Positions 25,509 to 35,979 of a stretch of 64,000 nucleotides of DNA are shown in pieces (positions within the stretch are counted from its first letter, which is position 1; every line of letters starts with the position of its first letter). Made by a program: the position numbers and the translations under genes. The notes below the pieces were generated by a model. That model was given only the letters and a program-made list of their open reading frames with translations. It ran no database searches and was not told the origin of the DNA. Source of the DNA: CALKZN01 sp050633785 (lineage in GTDB: Bacteria > Pseudomonadota > Gammaproteobacteria > Arenicellales > Arenicellaceae); contig JBOEHE010000033.1 of NCBI GenBank assembly GCA_050633785.1, forward strand, positions 1 to 64,000, in the 5' to 3' direction.

Positions 25509-26915
25509 ATGGATATGCTAACTCGTTCAATCACTCTTATTTCTCTGGTAATTATACTCTCCGGCTGTCAAACATCACTGACAAAGGAGGATAGCGGTTC
25601 ATTGCCAACAACAATAGACAGTGCTGTTGCTATCGCACCACACTGGCAGCACAAAGAAAATCCACAAAGCTCGCAATCATTCGATGCGCAAACTTGGTTG
25701 CTACAATTTAATGATGAACGCTTAAATGAATTTGTGGCAACAGCCATTAGCAATAACCCTGACTTACGGACATCTGCGGCCAACCTGGCCGCCAGCATTG
25801 AGTCGGCTAAAGCCACCGGAGCACCTTTGTGGCCTCAATTTGATGCCCGCCTGGCCCGCACAAGAACCCAAAGTGAGATACAGACAAGTGGTCAAACGGC
25901 CTATAACTCTGTCTATAACGCCAGCATCAATATAAATTGGGAGCTCGATATCTGGGGAAAGCTCAGCGCGCAGAAAAAAGCAGCTGTTCTGGATGCCGAA
26001 AGCCAGCAAGCCAATTATACAGCAGCCAGACTTGCTCTGGCTGCTAATATCGCTCGAGCCTGGTATGGCATAAACACTCTTCAATTACGCCTGGAACTGG
26101 CGGAAAAACGCCTACAGAGTCAAACAGATACACTTGAGGTTATCGAAGAAAAATACAAATCTGGCACTCGTACCGCGCTTGAAGTCTATTTAAACAGAAC
26201 TGACCTTGCTTCACAAAAAGCCTCAATTATCGACTTGCGTGATCAGTTACAACAATCCATTCGTAACTTTAAACAGTTGCTGGGAAAATACCCTGACCAG
26301 CAGCTTGCATTTGAAGCACAACTGCCCGAACTGAATACTCCTGTACCTGCAGGCCTGCCATCGGAACTGTTGACCCGTCGCCCGGATGTGCTTGCCAGCA
26401 TGAAACAATGGCAATCGTCCAAGCTCAGCGCCAAAGCGGCAGACCGTGCCCGTTTTCCATCGTTTTCCTTAACAGCCAGTTATGGAGCAAGCAGTGAAAA
26501 GCTGCGCCTTCTGGATCAGGAAACTCTGCTGTGGAATCTGGTAAACAACCTGACTTTACCTCTGTTTAGAGGTGGTCAGCTGAAAGCACAGGCCAGACAA
26601 GCCGAGTTTTTGTCCGATGCCAGTTTCAACCAGTATCTGTCAACACTGTTGACCAGCTTCAATGAAGTAGAAACGGCACTGAGCAGCGAAAACTATCTCA
26701 GCAAACAAACTCAAGCCATTGAAGAAGCCGCTTATTACTCTGAGTCAGGTTATCAATTGGCATTCGAACAATATCAGTCCGGTTTGATTGAATATACCAC
26801 CTTGTTGGAATCTCAACGCCGTTGGTTCGATGCCCAATCAAACCTGATCAATCTGAAGAATACATTATTACAGAACCGCATTGCTCTCTATCTGGCATTA
26901 GGCGGCGATTTTTAG
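25509..26915 (+). CDS. RND efflux outer-membrane lipoprotein (NodT/OprM type)
   Basis: 468 residues with a lipobox IILSGCQ, acylated Cys at about residue 20. Two repeats of the outer-membrane-factor fold follow: AAISNNPDLRTSAANLAAS, INWELDIWGKLSAQKKAA, LQLRLELAEKRL in the first half; LPSELLTRRPDV, FPSFSLTASYG, LPLFRGGQLKAQARQAEF in the second. It forms the TolC-like exit duct of the tripartite pump encoded by the next three genes. Putting the OMF first is less usual than adaptor-pump-OMF. Confidence 0.93.
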   Translation: MDMLTRSITLISLVIILSGCQTSLTKEDSGSLPTTIDSAVAIAPHWQHKENPQSSQSFDAQTWLLQFNDERLNEFVATAISNNPDLRTSAANLAASIESAKATGAPLWPQFDARLARTRTQSEIQTSGQTAYNSVYNASININWELDIWGKLSAQKKAAVLDAESQQANYTAARLALAANIARAWYGINTLQLRLELAEKRLQSQTDTLEVIEEKYKSGTRTALEVYLNRTDLASQKASIIDLRDQLQQSIRNFKQLLGKYPDQQLAFEAQLPELNTPVPAGLPSELLTRRPDVLASMKQWQSSKLSAKAADRARFPSFSLTASYGASSEKLRLLDQETLLWNLVNNLTLPLFRGGQLKAQARQAEFLSDASFNQYLSTLLTSFNEVETALSSENYLSKQTQAIEEAAYYSESGYQLAFEQYQSGLIEYTTLLESQRRWFDAQSNLINLKNTLLQNRIALYLALGGDF

Positions 26916-26939
26916 ACCCACCATTCGGTATTAGTCATT

Positions 26940-28154
26940 ATGAAAAGCTCATATCCAGAATCCACTGCGTCACAACAAGACGATCACCAGGGATTATCTC
27001 TTAAAAAAACGCTCTTGGTTTTATTAGGGCTCTTAATCGTTGGTGGCGTTATTCTCACCCTATTGGTGATTAACAAACCTGAAGCCAAAAAGAGCGCACC
27101 ACCAAAAGCAATTGTCTCCGTTGAAGCATCTAAAGCAACCATTAAAGACTATCCGATTATCATCAGCACCAACGGCACTATTTCTGCGAGCACAAGAGGT
27201 AACCTTGTTGCTCAGGTCAGCGGGGAAATCACAGCTGTTGCTCCCAGCTTTGCCAGCGGTGGACAATTTAACAAAGGTGACATACTCCTGGAAATCGACA
27301 GTCGTGATTTTCGTGCAGCAGTCAGTAGCGCTCAGGCGCAGCTATCACAGGCTAAAGCAGCTTTGCTGCAGGAAAAAGCCAGTGCAGATCAAGCCACAAA
27401 AGACTGGCAGCGACTTGGTTTTGACGGACAGCCCAACGACCTGGTGCTGAGAAAACCACAACTGGCAGCAGCACAGGCACAATTAGATTCAAGCAAAGCA
27501 ACTTATGAAAAAGCACAACTGGATTACTCGCGCACTCGAATTCGAGCTCCTTATAACGGTTTCATCATCAGTAAACGGGTTGACCTTGGTCAATTTGTAA
27601 CCACCGGTTCTGTTTTGGGGGAAATATTTTCCGATCAAGGACTTGAAGCCCAATTACCCCTGAATCAAGATCAGTTTTCCCAGTTAAACATTCAAGACAA
27701 ACCTGCAGTTGTACTGGCGGCAACATTGGGTGGACGCCAACACAATTGGGATGCTCAGATTGTCCGGGCCGACAGTGTTTTTGACACCACAACCCGACAA
27801 CTGAATGTAACTGCCAAAATAACTCAAGCAGTCAGCGATCAAGGCCTGCAACTCAGGATTGGTCAATATGTATCAGCTACAATTGCAGGGCGTATAGCGC
27901 CACAATCCATGGTGATTCCCAATCAGGCCATCCGTGAAGGTTCTTATGTGTTTATTTTCGATGAAGGTATTCTGCGCAAACGCAATATTAATATTGTCTG
28001 GCAGGATAGCAACAACTCGGTAGTAGAAGGCGTTAATGCTGAAGAGTTAGTGGTAACCACCAGTTTAGGCGGCGCCCTTAGCGGCGCTGACGCGAAGTTA
28101 TTAGGTGACCAACAGGTTAATAAGAAACCGAAGAAACAAGACGAGGAAAAATAA
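26940..28154 (+). CDS. RND efflux periplasmic adaptor (MFP)
   Basis: 404 residues: a membrane anchor at about 22-43 (TLLVLLGLLIVGGVILTLLVI), a barrel-sandwich hybrid half GTISASTRGNLVAQVSGEI, an alpha-helical hairpin rich in Ala/Gln around 120-190, then the second half RIRAPYNGFIISKRVDLGQF and beta-barrel VVLAATLGG and VIPNQAIREG. It connects the inner-membrane pump to the outer-membrane factor. 24 bp separate it from the OMF gene and two from the first pump gene. Confidence 0.93.
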   Translation: MKSSYPESTASQQDDHQGLSLKKTLLVLLGLLIVGGVILTLLVINKPEAKKSAPPKAIVSVEASKATIKDYPIIISTNGTISASTRGNLVAQVSGEITAVAPSFASGGQFNKGDILLEIDSRDFRAAVSSAQAQLSQAKAALLQEKASADQATKDWQRLGFDGQPNDLVLRKPQLAAAQAQLDSSKATYEKAQLDYSRTRIRAPYNGFIISKRVDLGQFVTTGSVLGEIFSDQGLEAQLPLNQDQFSQLNIQDKPAVVLAATLGGRQHNWDAQIVRADSVFDTTTRQLNVTAKITQAVSDQGLQLRIGQYVSATIAGRIAPQSMVIPNQAIREGSYVFIFDEGILRKRNINIVWQDSNNSVVEGVNAEELVVTTSLGGALSGADAKLLGDQQVNKKPKKQDEEK

Positions 28155-28156
28155 GC

Positions 28157-31100
28157 ATGATCCGCTGGTTTGCACATAACCCGGTTGCAGCTAATTTGCT
28201 GATGTTTGCCATTCTGGCAGGTGGCTTAGTCACACTATTAACCAACCGTATTCCTCTGGAAGTGTTTCCCGAATTCGAATTTGAACGGGTCAATGTTGTC
28301 ACCAGCATCCGCGGCGCTACTCCCTCTTCTGTTGAAGAAGGCGTCACCATTCGTATTGAAGAAGCCATCCAAGACCTTGAAGGTATCAAAAAACTCTCGT
28401 CACGATCCGCAGAAGGCCTATCAACTATCTACGCAGAAGTAGCAAAAGGCTATGACAGTCGTAAACTATTGAATGATATAAAACTGCGAGTTGACGCCAT
28501 TTCAACCCTGCCTACGAACGCAGAGCGTCCAGTGATCAGCATTCCTGCTCGCGTTCGAAGTGTTATCAGTGTTGTGATTACGGGCGATCTTTCGGAAAAA
28601 GAATTACGCCAATTGGCCGAAAACCACCGTGATCAAATGCTGGATATCAAGGGAGTCAGTGAGATTGAATTGGATAGCGCCAGAGACTATGAAATCAGCA
28701 TTCATATCAACCCTACTGTATTGGATTCACTTAATATCACGCTGCAGGATGTCTCGAATGCAATTAACTCAAGTTCACTGGATTTATCTGCGGGTAATAT
28801 AAAAAGCGCCCAGGGTGAGATTCTGGTCAGAACCAATGCTCAAAGCTACACTGGTGACGAATACGCACGCATTCCGGTGATCACTACCAACGCGGGCAAC
28901 ACCATTCTGCTGGGTGACATTGCTGATATCAACGATGGCTTTGAAGAGGATAAAACCACCAAGGTATTTAACAACAGACCAGCTTCAATTCTCTATGTTT
29001 ATCGAACAGGTGACCAAAGTGCTATCCAGGTCGCAGACAAGGTTAAACAGTACCTCGAAGAACAAACAGCCAATTTGCCTGACGGTGTTTCCATGTCCTA
29101 TTGGCGTGACCGATCAAAAACCGTTAAAGGCCGTCTCAACACCTTGCTCAAAAGCGCCTGGCAAGGAGGCATTCTGGTCATTCTCTTACTGACCTTATTT
29201 TTGCGCCCTTCGGTTGCAGCCTGGGTCTGTCTTGGAATTCCTATTTCGTTTATGGGGGCCCTTTTGTTGATGCCGCAACTGGGCGTCACCTTAAACGTAG
29301 TCAGCATGTTTGCCTTTATTCTAGCTCTGGGCATCGTCGTTGATGATGCTATTGTAACCGGCGAAAATGTCTATCGACATATGCGCATGGGCAAGGACTC
29401 CCTTACAGCAGCTATTGAAGGCACTGAAGAAGTTGCGACACCAGTGACATTTGGCGTTTTGACTACTGTTGTTGCTTTTGTCCCCTTATTGATGATCGAA
29501 GGCACTCGTGGTGCAATATTCGCGCAAATTCCAGCCATCGTGATCCCTGTACTGCTGTTTTCTTTGGTTGAATCAAAATTGGTTCTTCCTGCCCACTTAC
29601 GTCATGTGAAACCATTGTCTGAGAAACCCAATGGTTGGTTCAGTCGTGTACAACGAACTATTTCTGAAGGCTTCGAAAAGACCATTTTACGCTTCTATCA
29701 ACCATTATTAGAAAAGTGTATTCATAATAAAACCATCACTCTATTAGCTACGTTAGTGATTACAGTGGTTATTTTTGCAACAGTAATGACGGGCTCGATA
29801 CGCTTCACTTTCTTTCCCAGAATCGACAGTGAAGTCATCAGTGCCTCATTGACTATGCCAACGCAAACCGCTTTTGAAACTACTGATCGTCATATTCAGA
29901 CAATGACTCGAGCTGCTCAAGCATTGCAGGAGAAATACCGCGACCCAGAAACCGGCGACAGTCTTATTGTCAGTATCTTATCGACCAGCGGTGGCCGTTA
30001 TTCAAGCAAAAGCAGTAATCTTGGCAATGTTGTTTTCGAAATTCTTCCTCCGGATGAACGCGTAATTGAAGTTTCATCACGCGATATAGTCAAAGAATGG
30101 CGCCAGACAATTGGGGGTATACCAGGCGCCGAACAGCTAAGCTTTAGAGCTGAGTTTGGACGTGCAGGTGAACCCATTGAAATTCAGCTAAGCGGAAATA
30201 ATCTGGACGATTTACGCATTGTCGGCGACCAGCTCAAAGAACAATTAAAAACCTACGATGGTCTATTTGACATTCAAGACAACCTATCTGGGGGCAAGGA
30301 CGAATTTCAACTTAAGTTAAAACCTGAAGCATACAATCTGGGAATTAACCTGCAACAAATTGGCTCACAAGTGCGGCAAGCATTCTTTGGCCTACAGACT
30401 CAGAGAATCCAGCGCGGCCGTGATGAAGTTAGAGTTATGTTACGCTTGCCTCCAGAACACAGATCTTCTTTGAAAGATCTGTACTCCCTTCCGATTCAAC
30501 TGGGCAATGGCAGCAGTGTTGAACTGGCTGAAGTAGCCAATATTGAAACGGGGAACAGCCCTTCTTCTTTATATCGAATCAATCGCTTTCGCACTTTAAG
30601 TGTCACTGCCGATGCCGAAAAAGAACGTGTCGACCTGGAAGCGGTTAAACGCGATTTGATCACCGCATTAGAATCCACCTTAGCCAGTTACCCGGACATT
30701 TCTTATGAAATGGAAGGTGAGGCTAAAGAACAACAGGAATCTTATGGCAGTTTATACACCGGTTTGATTTTAATTATGCTGGCGATATATGCGCTACTGG
30801 CCATTCCATTTAAGTCTTATAACCAGCCCTTGATTGTTATGTCAATCATCCCGATTGGCTTTGCAGGAGCGATAGCCGGACATTTTGTATATAACTGGTT
30901 ACCTTTTGAGAAAACGGTCAATCTGTCGATTATGAGTATGATGGGTATGTTGGCATTGGTTGGCGTGGTTATTAATGACAGCTTGGTACTGGTCGACTAT
31001 ATCAACAAACAACGTCAACGTGGCTCTGAACTAGCCTCTGCAGTGTTGACAGCTGGTGCCCAACGCTTCCGTCCAGTTATGCTGACCTCGCTGACAACCT

Positions 31101-31654
31101 TTGCTGGTTTGAGCCCTCTATTGCTTGAACAGAGCACCCAAGCTCAATTTCTCAAACCTATGGCTATCTCCCTGGGTTTTGGCATTTTATTCGCCACATT
31201 TATTACTCTGCTGGTCATTCCTGTTATTTATTTTGTCGGTGCTAAAATGGCTGAACATCGGCCAACCGGTATCTGGTGGGTCAGTGTGTTTTGTTTATTC
31301 ATACTGATGTTCCACTCAACAACTACCTTGTCTCTCAACGCTGGAAACCCATTTAACCTATCCTTACTAATGTTATGGTTGTTCCCTGTTGTATTGCTTA
31401 TTGTTGGGGTTGTTTTATTATTCATGAAAAAAAGTGCTGCTATTTTTCTTTTCATGGCCATTTTCATACAGCAATTTATTTCAGTGATTTTTTATACAAA
31501 AAACCACTCAATAGAAGGCTCCCCCTTTCTCATCATGGCCGCAAGTACCGCCTTTTTTGCATTGATAATTTACTACATCCATTATCTTAAGCAACATGGC
31601 TATTTCTCGGCCATCAATGTCGGCAGTCAAACAACAGATCCTGCACACTCATGA
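28157..31654 (+). CDS. RND efflux permease 1, with extra C-terminal membrane helices
   Basis: 1165 residues. The RND fold starts with MIRWFAHNPVAANLLMF and contains the TM4 proton-relay pair in LGIVVDDAIVTGENVYRHM. In TM10 the usual Lys of AcrB is replaced by Asn-Asp (VINDSLVLVDYINKQR), as in other members of this subgroup, and LTSLTTFAGLSPLLLEQS follows. The normal RND fold ends near residue 1035; about 125 further residues contain four additional hydrophobic segments (from WWVSVFCLFILMF to FFALIIYYIHYL), absent from the second pump. Substrate unknown. The stop overlaps the next start. Confidence 0.93.
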   Translation: MIRWFAHNPVAANLLMFAILAGGLVTLLTNRIPLEVFPEFEFERVNVVTSIRGATPSSVEEGVTIRIEEAIQDLEGIKKLSSRSAEGLSTIYAEVAKGYDSRKLLNDIKLRVDAISTLPTNAERPVISIPARVRSVISVVITGDLSEKELRQLAENHRDQMLDIKGVSEIELDSARDYEISIHINPTVLDSLNITLQDVSNAINSSSLDLSAGNIKSAQGEILVRTNAQSYTGDEYARIPVITTNAGNTILLGDIADINDGFEEDKTTKVFNNRPASILYVYRTGDQSAIQVADKVKQYLEEQTANLPDGVSMSYWRDRSKTVKGRLNTLLKSAWQGGILVILLLTLFLRPSVAAWVCLGIPISFMGALLLMPQLGVTLNVVSMFAFILALGIVVDDAIVTGENVYRHMRMGKDSLTAAIEGTEEVATPVTFGVLTTVVAFVPLLMIEGTRGAIFAQIPAIVIPVLLFSLVESKLVLPAHLRHVKPLSEKPNGWFSRVQRTISEGFEKTILRFYQPLLEKCIHNKTITLLATLVITVVIFATVMTGSIRFTFFPRIDSEVISASLTMPTQTAFETTDRHIQTMTRAAQALQEKYRDPETGDSLIVSILSTSGGRYSSKSSNLGNVVFEILPPDERVIEVSSRDIVKEWRQTIGGIPGAEQLSFRAEFGRAGEPIEIQLSGNNLDDLRIVGDQLKEQLKTYDGLFDIQDNLSGGKDEFQLKLKPEAYNLGINLQQIGSQVRQAFFGLQTQRIQRGRDEVRVMLRLPPEHRSSLKDLYSLPIQLGNGSSVELAEVANIETGNSPSSLYRINRFRTLSVTADAEKERVDLEAVKRDLITALESTLASYPDISYEMEGEAKEQQESYGSLYTGLILIMLAIYALLAIPFKSYNQPLIVMSIIPIGFAGAIAGHFVYNWLPFEKTVNLSIMSMMGMLALVGVVINDSLVLVDYINKQRQRGSELASAVLTAGAQRFRPVMLTSLTTFAGLSPLLLEQSTQAQFLKPMAISLGFGILFATFITLLVIPVIYFVGAKMAEHRPTGIWWVSVFCLFILMFHSTTTLSLNAGNPFNLSLLMLWLFPVVLLIVGVVLLFMKKSAAIFLFMAIFIQQFISVIFYTKNHSIEGSPFLIMAASTAFFALIIYYIHYLKQHGYFSAINVGSQTTDPAHS

Positions 31655-34600
31655 TCAGATGGTTCGCTCACAACCCAGTTGCTGCCAATATTCTGATGGT
31701 AGCACTGCTGATATCCGGCTTGTTTGCTATAAAAAGCAGCATTCCTCTTGAGGTTTTCCCGCCAATTAAAGTCGATGCTGTAATTATCACGACCTTTCAA
31801 TCAGGCACGACACCTGAAGATATAGAAAAAGCTGTGACGGTACGCATCGAGGAAGCTATTTTTGACCTGGAAGGCATTAAAAAACTGAGTTCTCGTTCCA
31901 GCGAAAACTTCTCTTCAGTAACGGCTGAAGTTGCCTCAGGCTATGACTCACTGAAGCTTCTCGAAGAAATAAAACTCCGAGTTGATGCTATCAGCACGCT
32001 GCCAAGTGATGCAGAAAGACCCATTATTCAGCAAGCAGAGTTTCTGCTTGAGGTTATGAACGTGGTCATTTCAGCCGATCTTCCACGAATAGACTTGTTA
32101 CCCACCGCAGAAAAAGTTCGCGATGATATTCTTGCCTTGGAAGGTGTCTCGGATGTACGTTTTTTGGACAAACCCAACTTGGAAATTTCTATTGAGATAT
32201 CCCCTGATACATTAAAATCTTATGGGCTGACTCTGCAAATGGTGGGTGATGCAATCCGCAGTAATACCGTTGAATTGTCAGCCGGTAATATCAAAAACAC
32301 CAATGGCCAAGTCCTGATTCGAACCAATGGTAAAGCCTATCGTGCAGATGACTTCAAGGGATTACCTATTGTAACAACCAACAATGGTAACGTAGTTTTA
32401 CTCGGTGATATTGCCACTATCAACGATGGTTTTGTCGATTTGAACCTGGAAACCCGTTTTAATGGTTCACCCTCATTGTCCTTAAGTGTTTACCGAAGCG
32501 GCAACGAAAGTGCTGTCACAGCGGCAAAAGTGGTGCGTTCTTATATCGAGCAAGTCAGCCCAGAGTTACCTGCTGGCATCAATTTGAATTATTGGCGTGA
32601 CAGTTCCGTTATCGTCGAAAGCCGTCTGAAAACGCTGACTAACAGTGCCATTCAAGGTGGTCTGCTCGTCTTGTTGTTATTGACCCTGTTTTTGCGCCCA
32701 GCCGTTGCATTCTGGGTTTGTCTGGGTATTCCCGTTTGCTTTTTAGCTGCGATCAGTTTGATGCCAAGCTTAGGCGTCACCTTCAATATGATTAGCTTGT
32801 TTGGTTTTATATTAGTACTGGGCATTGTCGTTGACGATGCGATTGTGACCGGGGAAAACATATTCAAGCACCTGCGCCAAGGTAAAGATTCTTTAACGGC
32901 CGCTATTGATGGCACCCACGAAGTGGCGATTCCAGTGACCTTCGGCATCTTAACCACCGTGGCTGCATTCACCCCACTATTGTTTGTTGGCGGTGCCGCT
33001 GGAGATCTGTTCAGAAATATTCCTTTGATCGCCATCCCCGTTCTGCTGTTCTCTTTGGTTGAATCAAAGCTTATCCTGCCTTCGCATATGCGTCATGTTC
33101 GCACGCGCACTGACGTTGATAAGATCAATGTCTTAAGCAAGTGGCAACAAAATTTCTCTCTGGGCTTTGAAAAAGCGATTTTAAAATTTTACCAACCAGC
33201 TTTGCACGCTTGTCTTAGAAATAAAACCGTCACCATAGCAACAACAATATTCATTACAGCTATTATTTTGACTATCGCCCAAACTGGTTGGATACGCTTT
33301 GTTTTTTTCCCGGATGTTGATGATGAAGCCGTTATAGCCACCTTGACCATGCCTGCAACTGCAGGGTTTGAGACGACTAACCGACAAATACAATACTTGG
33401 TGGATTCAGCCAAAGAGCTGCAAGATGACTACCGTGATCCAGAAACTGGAGAAAGCGTCATTGAATATATCGTCTCCTTTGCTGGTGTCACTCTCTTTGG
33501 TGAACTGAAAAGCAATACAGGACTGGTGGCATTCGAAGTGCAAGCTCCGGAGATTCGAGGAGATATCAGCATTTCTGAATTGGCAGATCAGTGGCGCAAA
33601 AAGATTGGCATCATACCAGGTGCTGAAAAACTCAGCATTCAATCAAAAATTGCTGATGCTGGTCGCCCGATACAAGTCGGTCTGCGGGGCAGGAATATAG
33701 ACGATATGCAAGCTGTCGCCGAACAACTGCGCCAACACCTGAAAAAATACCCTGAAGTCTTCGACATTCAGGACAGCCATAGCGATGGCAAAGAAGAGTA
33801 CCAAATAACGTTGGCAAAACAAGCTCAGAACCTTGGCTTAACACAGCGCGATATAGCTGTGCAATTGCGTCAGGCTATTTTTGGCTATGAAGCACAACGT
33901 ATTCAACGCAATCGTGATGAAGTCAAAGTTACCTTACGTTACCCAGCAGAGTATCGAGCGTCTCTGGAAGACTTGAAATCATTGCCTATTACCAATCGTC
34001 AAGGCCAGACCATTCAACTGGCTGAAGTTGCAGACATAAAGCCCGGAGTCAGCCCCACAGCCTTCTACCGCATTAACCGAGAAAGAACCCTGACAATCTC
34101 TGCCGACTTGAATAAGAAAACAGCAGATATCGAGGCCATCAAACGGGAAACTGCGGAGTTGCTTGATTCATTATTACAGCAATACCCTGACATTAACTAT
34201 GAACTCGAAGGAGAAGCCAAAGAACAGGCTGAGGCTGTAGGCAGCCTAGTTTTTGGTGGACTTGCAGTTTTATTAGCCATATATACCTTGCTGGCGATTC
34301 CTTTCAAATCCTATTGGCAACCCTTTATCGTTATGTCAGTGATTCCTCTTGGTTTTGTTGGCGCAGCACTGGGCCATATGATTATGGGGGCTAACTTGTC
34401 ATTGCTCAGCTTTATGGGTCTATTGGCTCTCACAGGGGTCGTGGTCAATGACAGCTTGGTTTTAGTGGACTATATTAACAAACAACGATTACGTGGGCAT
34501 GACATGATGGATGCTGTGCTGACTGCTGGCGCTGCTCGCTTTCGCCCTGTAATGCTAACCTCTCTAACCACCTTTGCAGGCTTAATCCCTATTTTGTTGG

Positions 34601-34785
34601 AGAAAAGTACACAGGCTCAATTTCTGCAACCGATGGCAATTTCTCTTGGTTTTGGTATTTTGTTTGCTACTTTAATCACATTAATTATCATCCCAGTAAA
34701 TTACATTGTGTTTCATAATATAGGTAAAGGAGCTAAACAAACTGCTCGAATGATGTTTATGAAACCAGTAAAGAGACTTGAATAA
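31651..34785 (+). CDS. RND efflux permease 2
   Basis: 1044 residues, the standard RND length, starting MIRWFAHNPVAANILMVAL, nearly the same opening as permease 1. The relay pair lies in LGIVVDDAIVTGENIFKHL and the TM10 motif is VVNDSLVLVDYINKQR. ATGA overlap with permease 1 shows translational coupling. Two different RND subunits served by one adaptor and one OMF suggest a heterotrimeric pump like MdtBC. Confidence 0.94.
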   Translation: MIRWFAHNPVAANILMVALLISGLFAIKSSIPLEVFPPIKVDAVIITTFQSGTTPEDIEKAVTVRIEEAIFDLEGIKKLSSRSSENFSSVTAEVASGYDSLKLLEEIKLRVDAISTLPSDAERPIIQQAEFLLEVMNVVISADLPRIDLLPTAEKVRDDILALEGVSDVRFLDKPNLEISIEISPDTLKSYGLTLQMVGDAIRSNTVELSAGNIKNTNGQVLIRTNGKAYRADDFKGLPIVTTNNGNVVLLGDIATINDGFVDLNLETRFNGSPSLSLSVYRSGNESAVTAAKVVRSYIEQVSPELPAGINLNYWRDSSVIVESRLKTLTNSAIQGGLLVLLLLTLFLRPAVAFWVCLGIPVCFLAAISLMPSLGVTFNMISLFGFILVLGIVVDDAIVTGENIFKHLRQGKDSLTAAIDGTHEVAIPVTFGILTTVAAFTPLLFVGGAAGDLFRNIPLIAIPVLLFSLVESKLILPSHMRHVRTRTDVDKINVLSKWQQNFSLGFEKAILKFYQPALHACLRNKTVTIATTIFITAIILTIAQTGWIRFVFFPDVDDEAVIATLTMPATAGFETTNRQIQYLVDSAKELQDDYRDPETGESVIEYIVSFAGVTLFGELKSNTGLVAFEVQAPEIRGDISISELADQWRKKIGIIPGAEKLSIQSKIADAGRPIQVGLRGRNIDDMQAVAEQLRQHLKKYPEVFDIQDSHSDGKEEYQITLAKQAQNLGLTQRDIAVQLRQAIFGYEAQRIQRNRDEVKVTLRYPAEYRASLEDLKSLPITNRQGQTIQLAEVADIKPGVSPTAFYRINRERTLTISADLNKKTADIEAIKRETAELLDSLLQQYPDINYELEGEAKEQAEAVGSLVFGGLAVLLAIYTLLAIPFKSYWQPFIVMSVIPLGFVGAALGHMIMGANLSLLSFMGLLALTGVVVNDSLVLVDYINKQRLRGHDMMDAVLTAGAARFRPVMLTSLTTFAGLIPILLEKSTQAQFLQPMAISLGFGILFATLITLIIIPVNYIVFHNIGKGAKQTARMMFMKPVKRLE

Positions 34786-34808
34786 AGAACTTATCAAGCC
34801 TCTTTTTT
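34772..34808 (+). terminator. Terminator of the RND operon
   Basis: AGAGACTTGA (34772-34781) pairs with TCAAGCCTCT (34794-34803) with one A-C mismatch, followed by six T's. The stem begins inside the last codons of the second permease and ends before the convergent gene stop at 34818. Confidence 0.6.
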
Positions 34809-34817
34809 GACTTACTA

Positions 34818-35201
34818 TTAAAGACCACCACTATTAGCGCTAATATCAGTCTCCTGCATATTCACTGTAGTAACAACACCTTTGCGGTTATGTAAAACAA
34901 CGCATTCATAACTGACTCCTTTTACCGAACCCACCTTGATTCCAAGCTTACTCAAACCGAGACCACCGTGTTTTTCGTAATAATATTTGCGGTAAAACAA
35001 GGAACCGTTTTTGCCTGTCGTTAATGGTTTCGCTCCAAGCATCTTTTCCGCTTGTTGATAAGTGGTTTTTCCTTCTCTTATTTTGCCACAGGCTTCATAA
35101 TCAAATTTCTTACCTGATTTCCCCCCACCCAGTCCAAACGCATTTGCATTGCTGCTGACCAGGCAAGCCGTGATGATGATTAATAGATGTATTTTGTTCA
35201 T
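34818..35201 (-). CDS. Secreted BamE/SmpA-like small protein
   Basis: 127 residues with a signal peptide (IHLLIIITACLVSSNANA). The mature part has KIREGKTTYQQAEKMLGAKP, a close match to the BamE/OmlA pattern k...GkTt.eev...lG.P, and ends with VVLHNRKGVVTTVNM, the final strand of that fold. There is no lipobox, unlike true BamE. BamE-like domains bind outer-membrane or lipid partners, but in this short form the role is unknown. The start has GAGATATTTCTA before the ATG. A GTGGGAA palindrome lies 39 bp upstream. Confidence 0.68.
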   Translation of the reverse strand: MNKIHLLIIITACLVSSNANAFGLGGGKSGKKFDYEACGKIREGKTTYQQAEKMLGAKPLTTGKNGSLFYRKYYYEKHGGLGLSKLGIKVGSVKGVSYECVVLHNRKGVVTTVNMQETDISANSGGL

Positions 35202-35239
35202 TAGAAATATCTCATGTTAATTTATGGCCGCAAGACTAT

Positions 35240-35256
35240 GTGGGAAAATATCCCAC
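35240..35256. promoter_or_regulatory. Recurring GTGGGAA palindrome, copy upstream of the BamE-like gene
   Basis: GTGGGAAAATATCCCAC has 17 bp with one mismatched pair; it sits in the promoter-proximal region 39 bp before the BamE-like start codon. The rest of the 35202-35499 gap holds no gene I trust; the frame at 35289-35480 has neither a ribosome site nor a recognised product. Confidence 0.58.
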
Positions 35257-35499
35257 GTCAAGAAATTTCACCTAAATAATCAATAAATATGAAGGTTATA
35301 AGTGATTTGATTGGTGCATATACAGACAATGAGAATCGTCAACTGCAAAACAATAATGCGAAGTCGGTTGCTAATAAAAAGAGATGTACAAGGCACATTA
35401 CGCCCGTTCAAGAGGATTCCCTTGATAAAATTGGTAATCCGTTCAGGAAGTTTTATTGCCCTATAAAGTTGTTCCTATAGAGTTGATCCTATGAATACG

Positions 35500-35979
35500 T
35501 TAAATTTTCAGCTTATCCCGCATCATGTGCACACTGGCATAACCACCATTTACTTTGTTGATGATATCTCCAGATGTATCCGTCACAATAAATGTAGGTA
35601 CTGCCTTCAATTTAGCTAATTGAAAATAGCTGCCATCGGCATCTAGTAGCACTGGAAAGGGGTAAGTTTTAGCGTATTTTTTAACTTTTTCGACTGCATC
35701 CTTGCCAACTATCAGCTGGGCTGTTATACCTTCATCCCGAAGTTCCTCTATCAACGAAACTATAGTTGGGTGCAAAGACCTACAAGCCGGACACCATGGG
35801 GCAACATAGACTGTCAGACATTTGCTAAACCCACAGATACCTCCTACAGAAACATCTTCCCCTCTTTGCGAAGCCAGAGCACCATATTGCGTTAGTGTCA
35901 TTTCTGGCAGGCTTTCATTGCTTGACAATAGCCATCCAGCCACTGCAAGTACTACTAAAATTCCAATTAACTTATTCAT
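35500..35979 (-). CDS. Membrane-anchored thioredoxin-like protein
   Basis: 159 residues. An N-terminal hydrophobic segment (LIGILVVLAVAGWLLSS) anchors or exports it. The thioredoxin fold shows VYVAPWCPACRSLHPTI with the active CPAC, and KLKAVPTFIVTD with the cis-Pro loop. An extra Cys pair (GGICGFSKC) lies upstream of the active site. It is likely a periplasmic disulphide reductase or oxidase of TlpA/DsbE type. I use the ATG at 35979; the frame also has two TTG codons before it. Confidence 0.85.
   Translation of the reverse strand: MNKLIGILVVLAVAGWLLSSNESLPEMTLTQYGALASQRGEDVSVGGICGFSKCLTVYVAPWCPACRSLHPTIVSLIEELRDEGITAQLIVGKDAVEKVKKYAKTYPFPVLLDADGSYFQLAKLKAVPTFIVTDTSGDIINKVNGGYASVHMMRDKLKI

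Noticed and set aside
35289..35480. 63-codon plus-strand frame
   Set aside because: No ribosome site and no recognisable family; it lies just after a palindrome and before a minus-strand gene.
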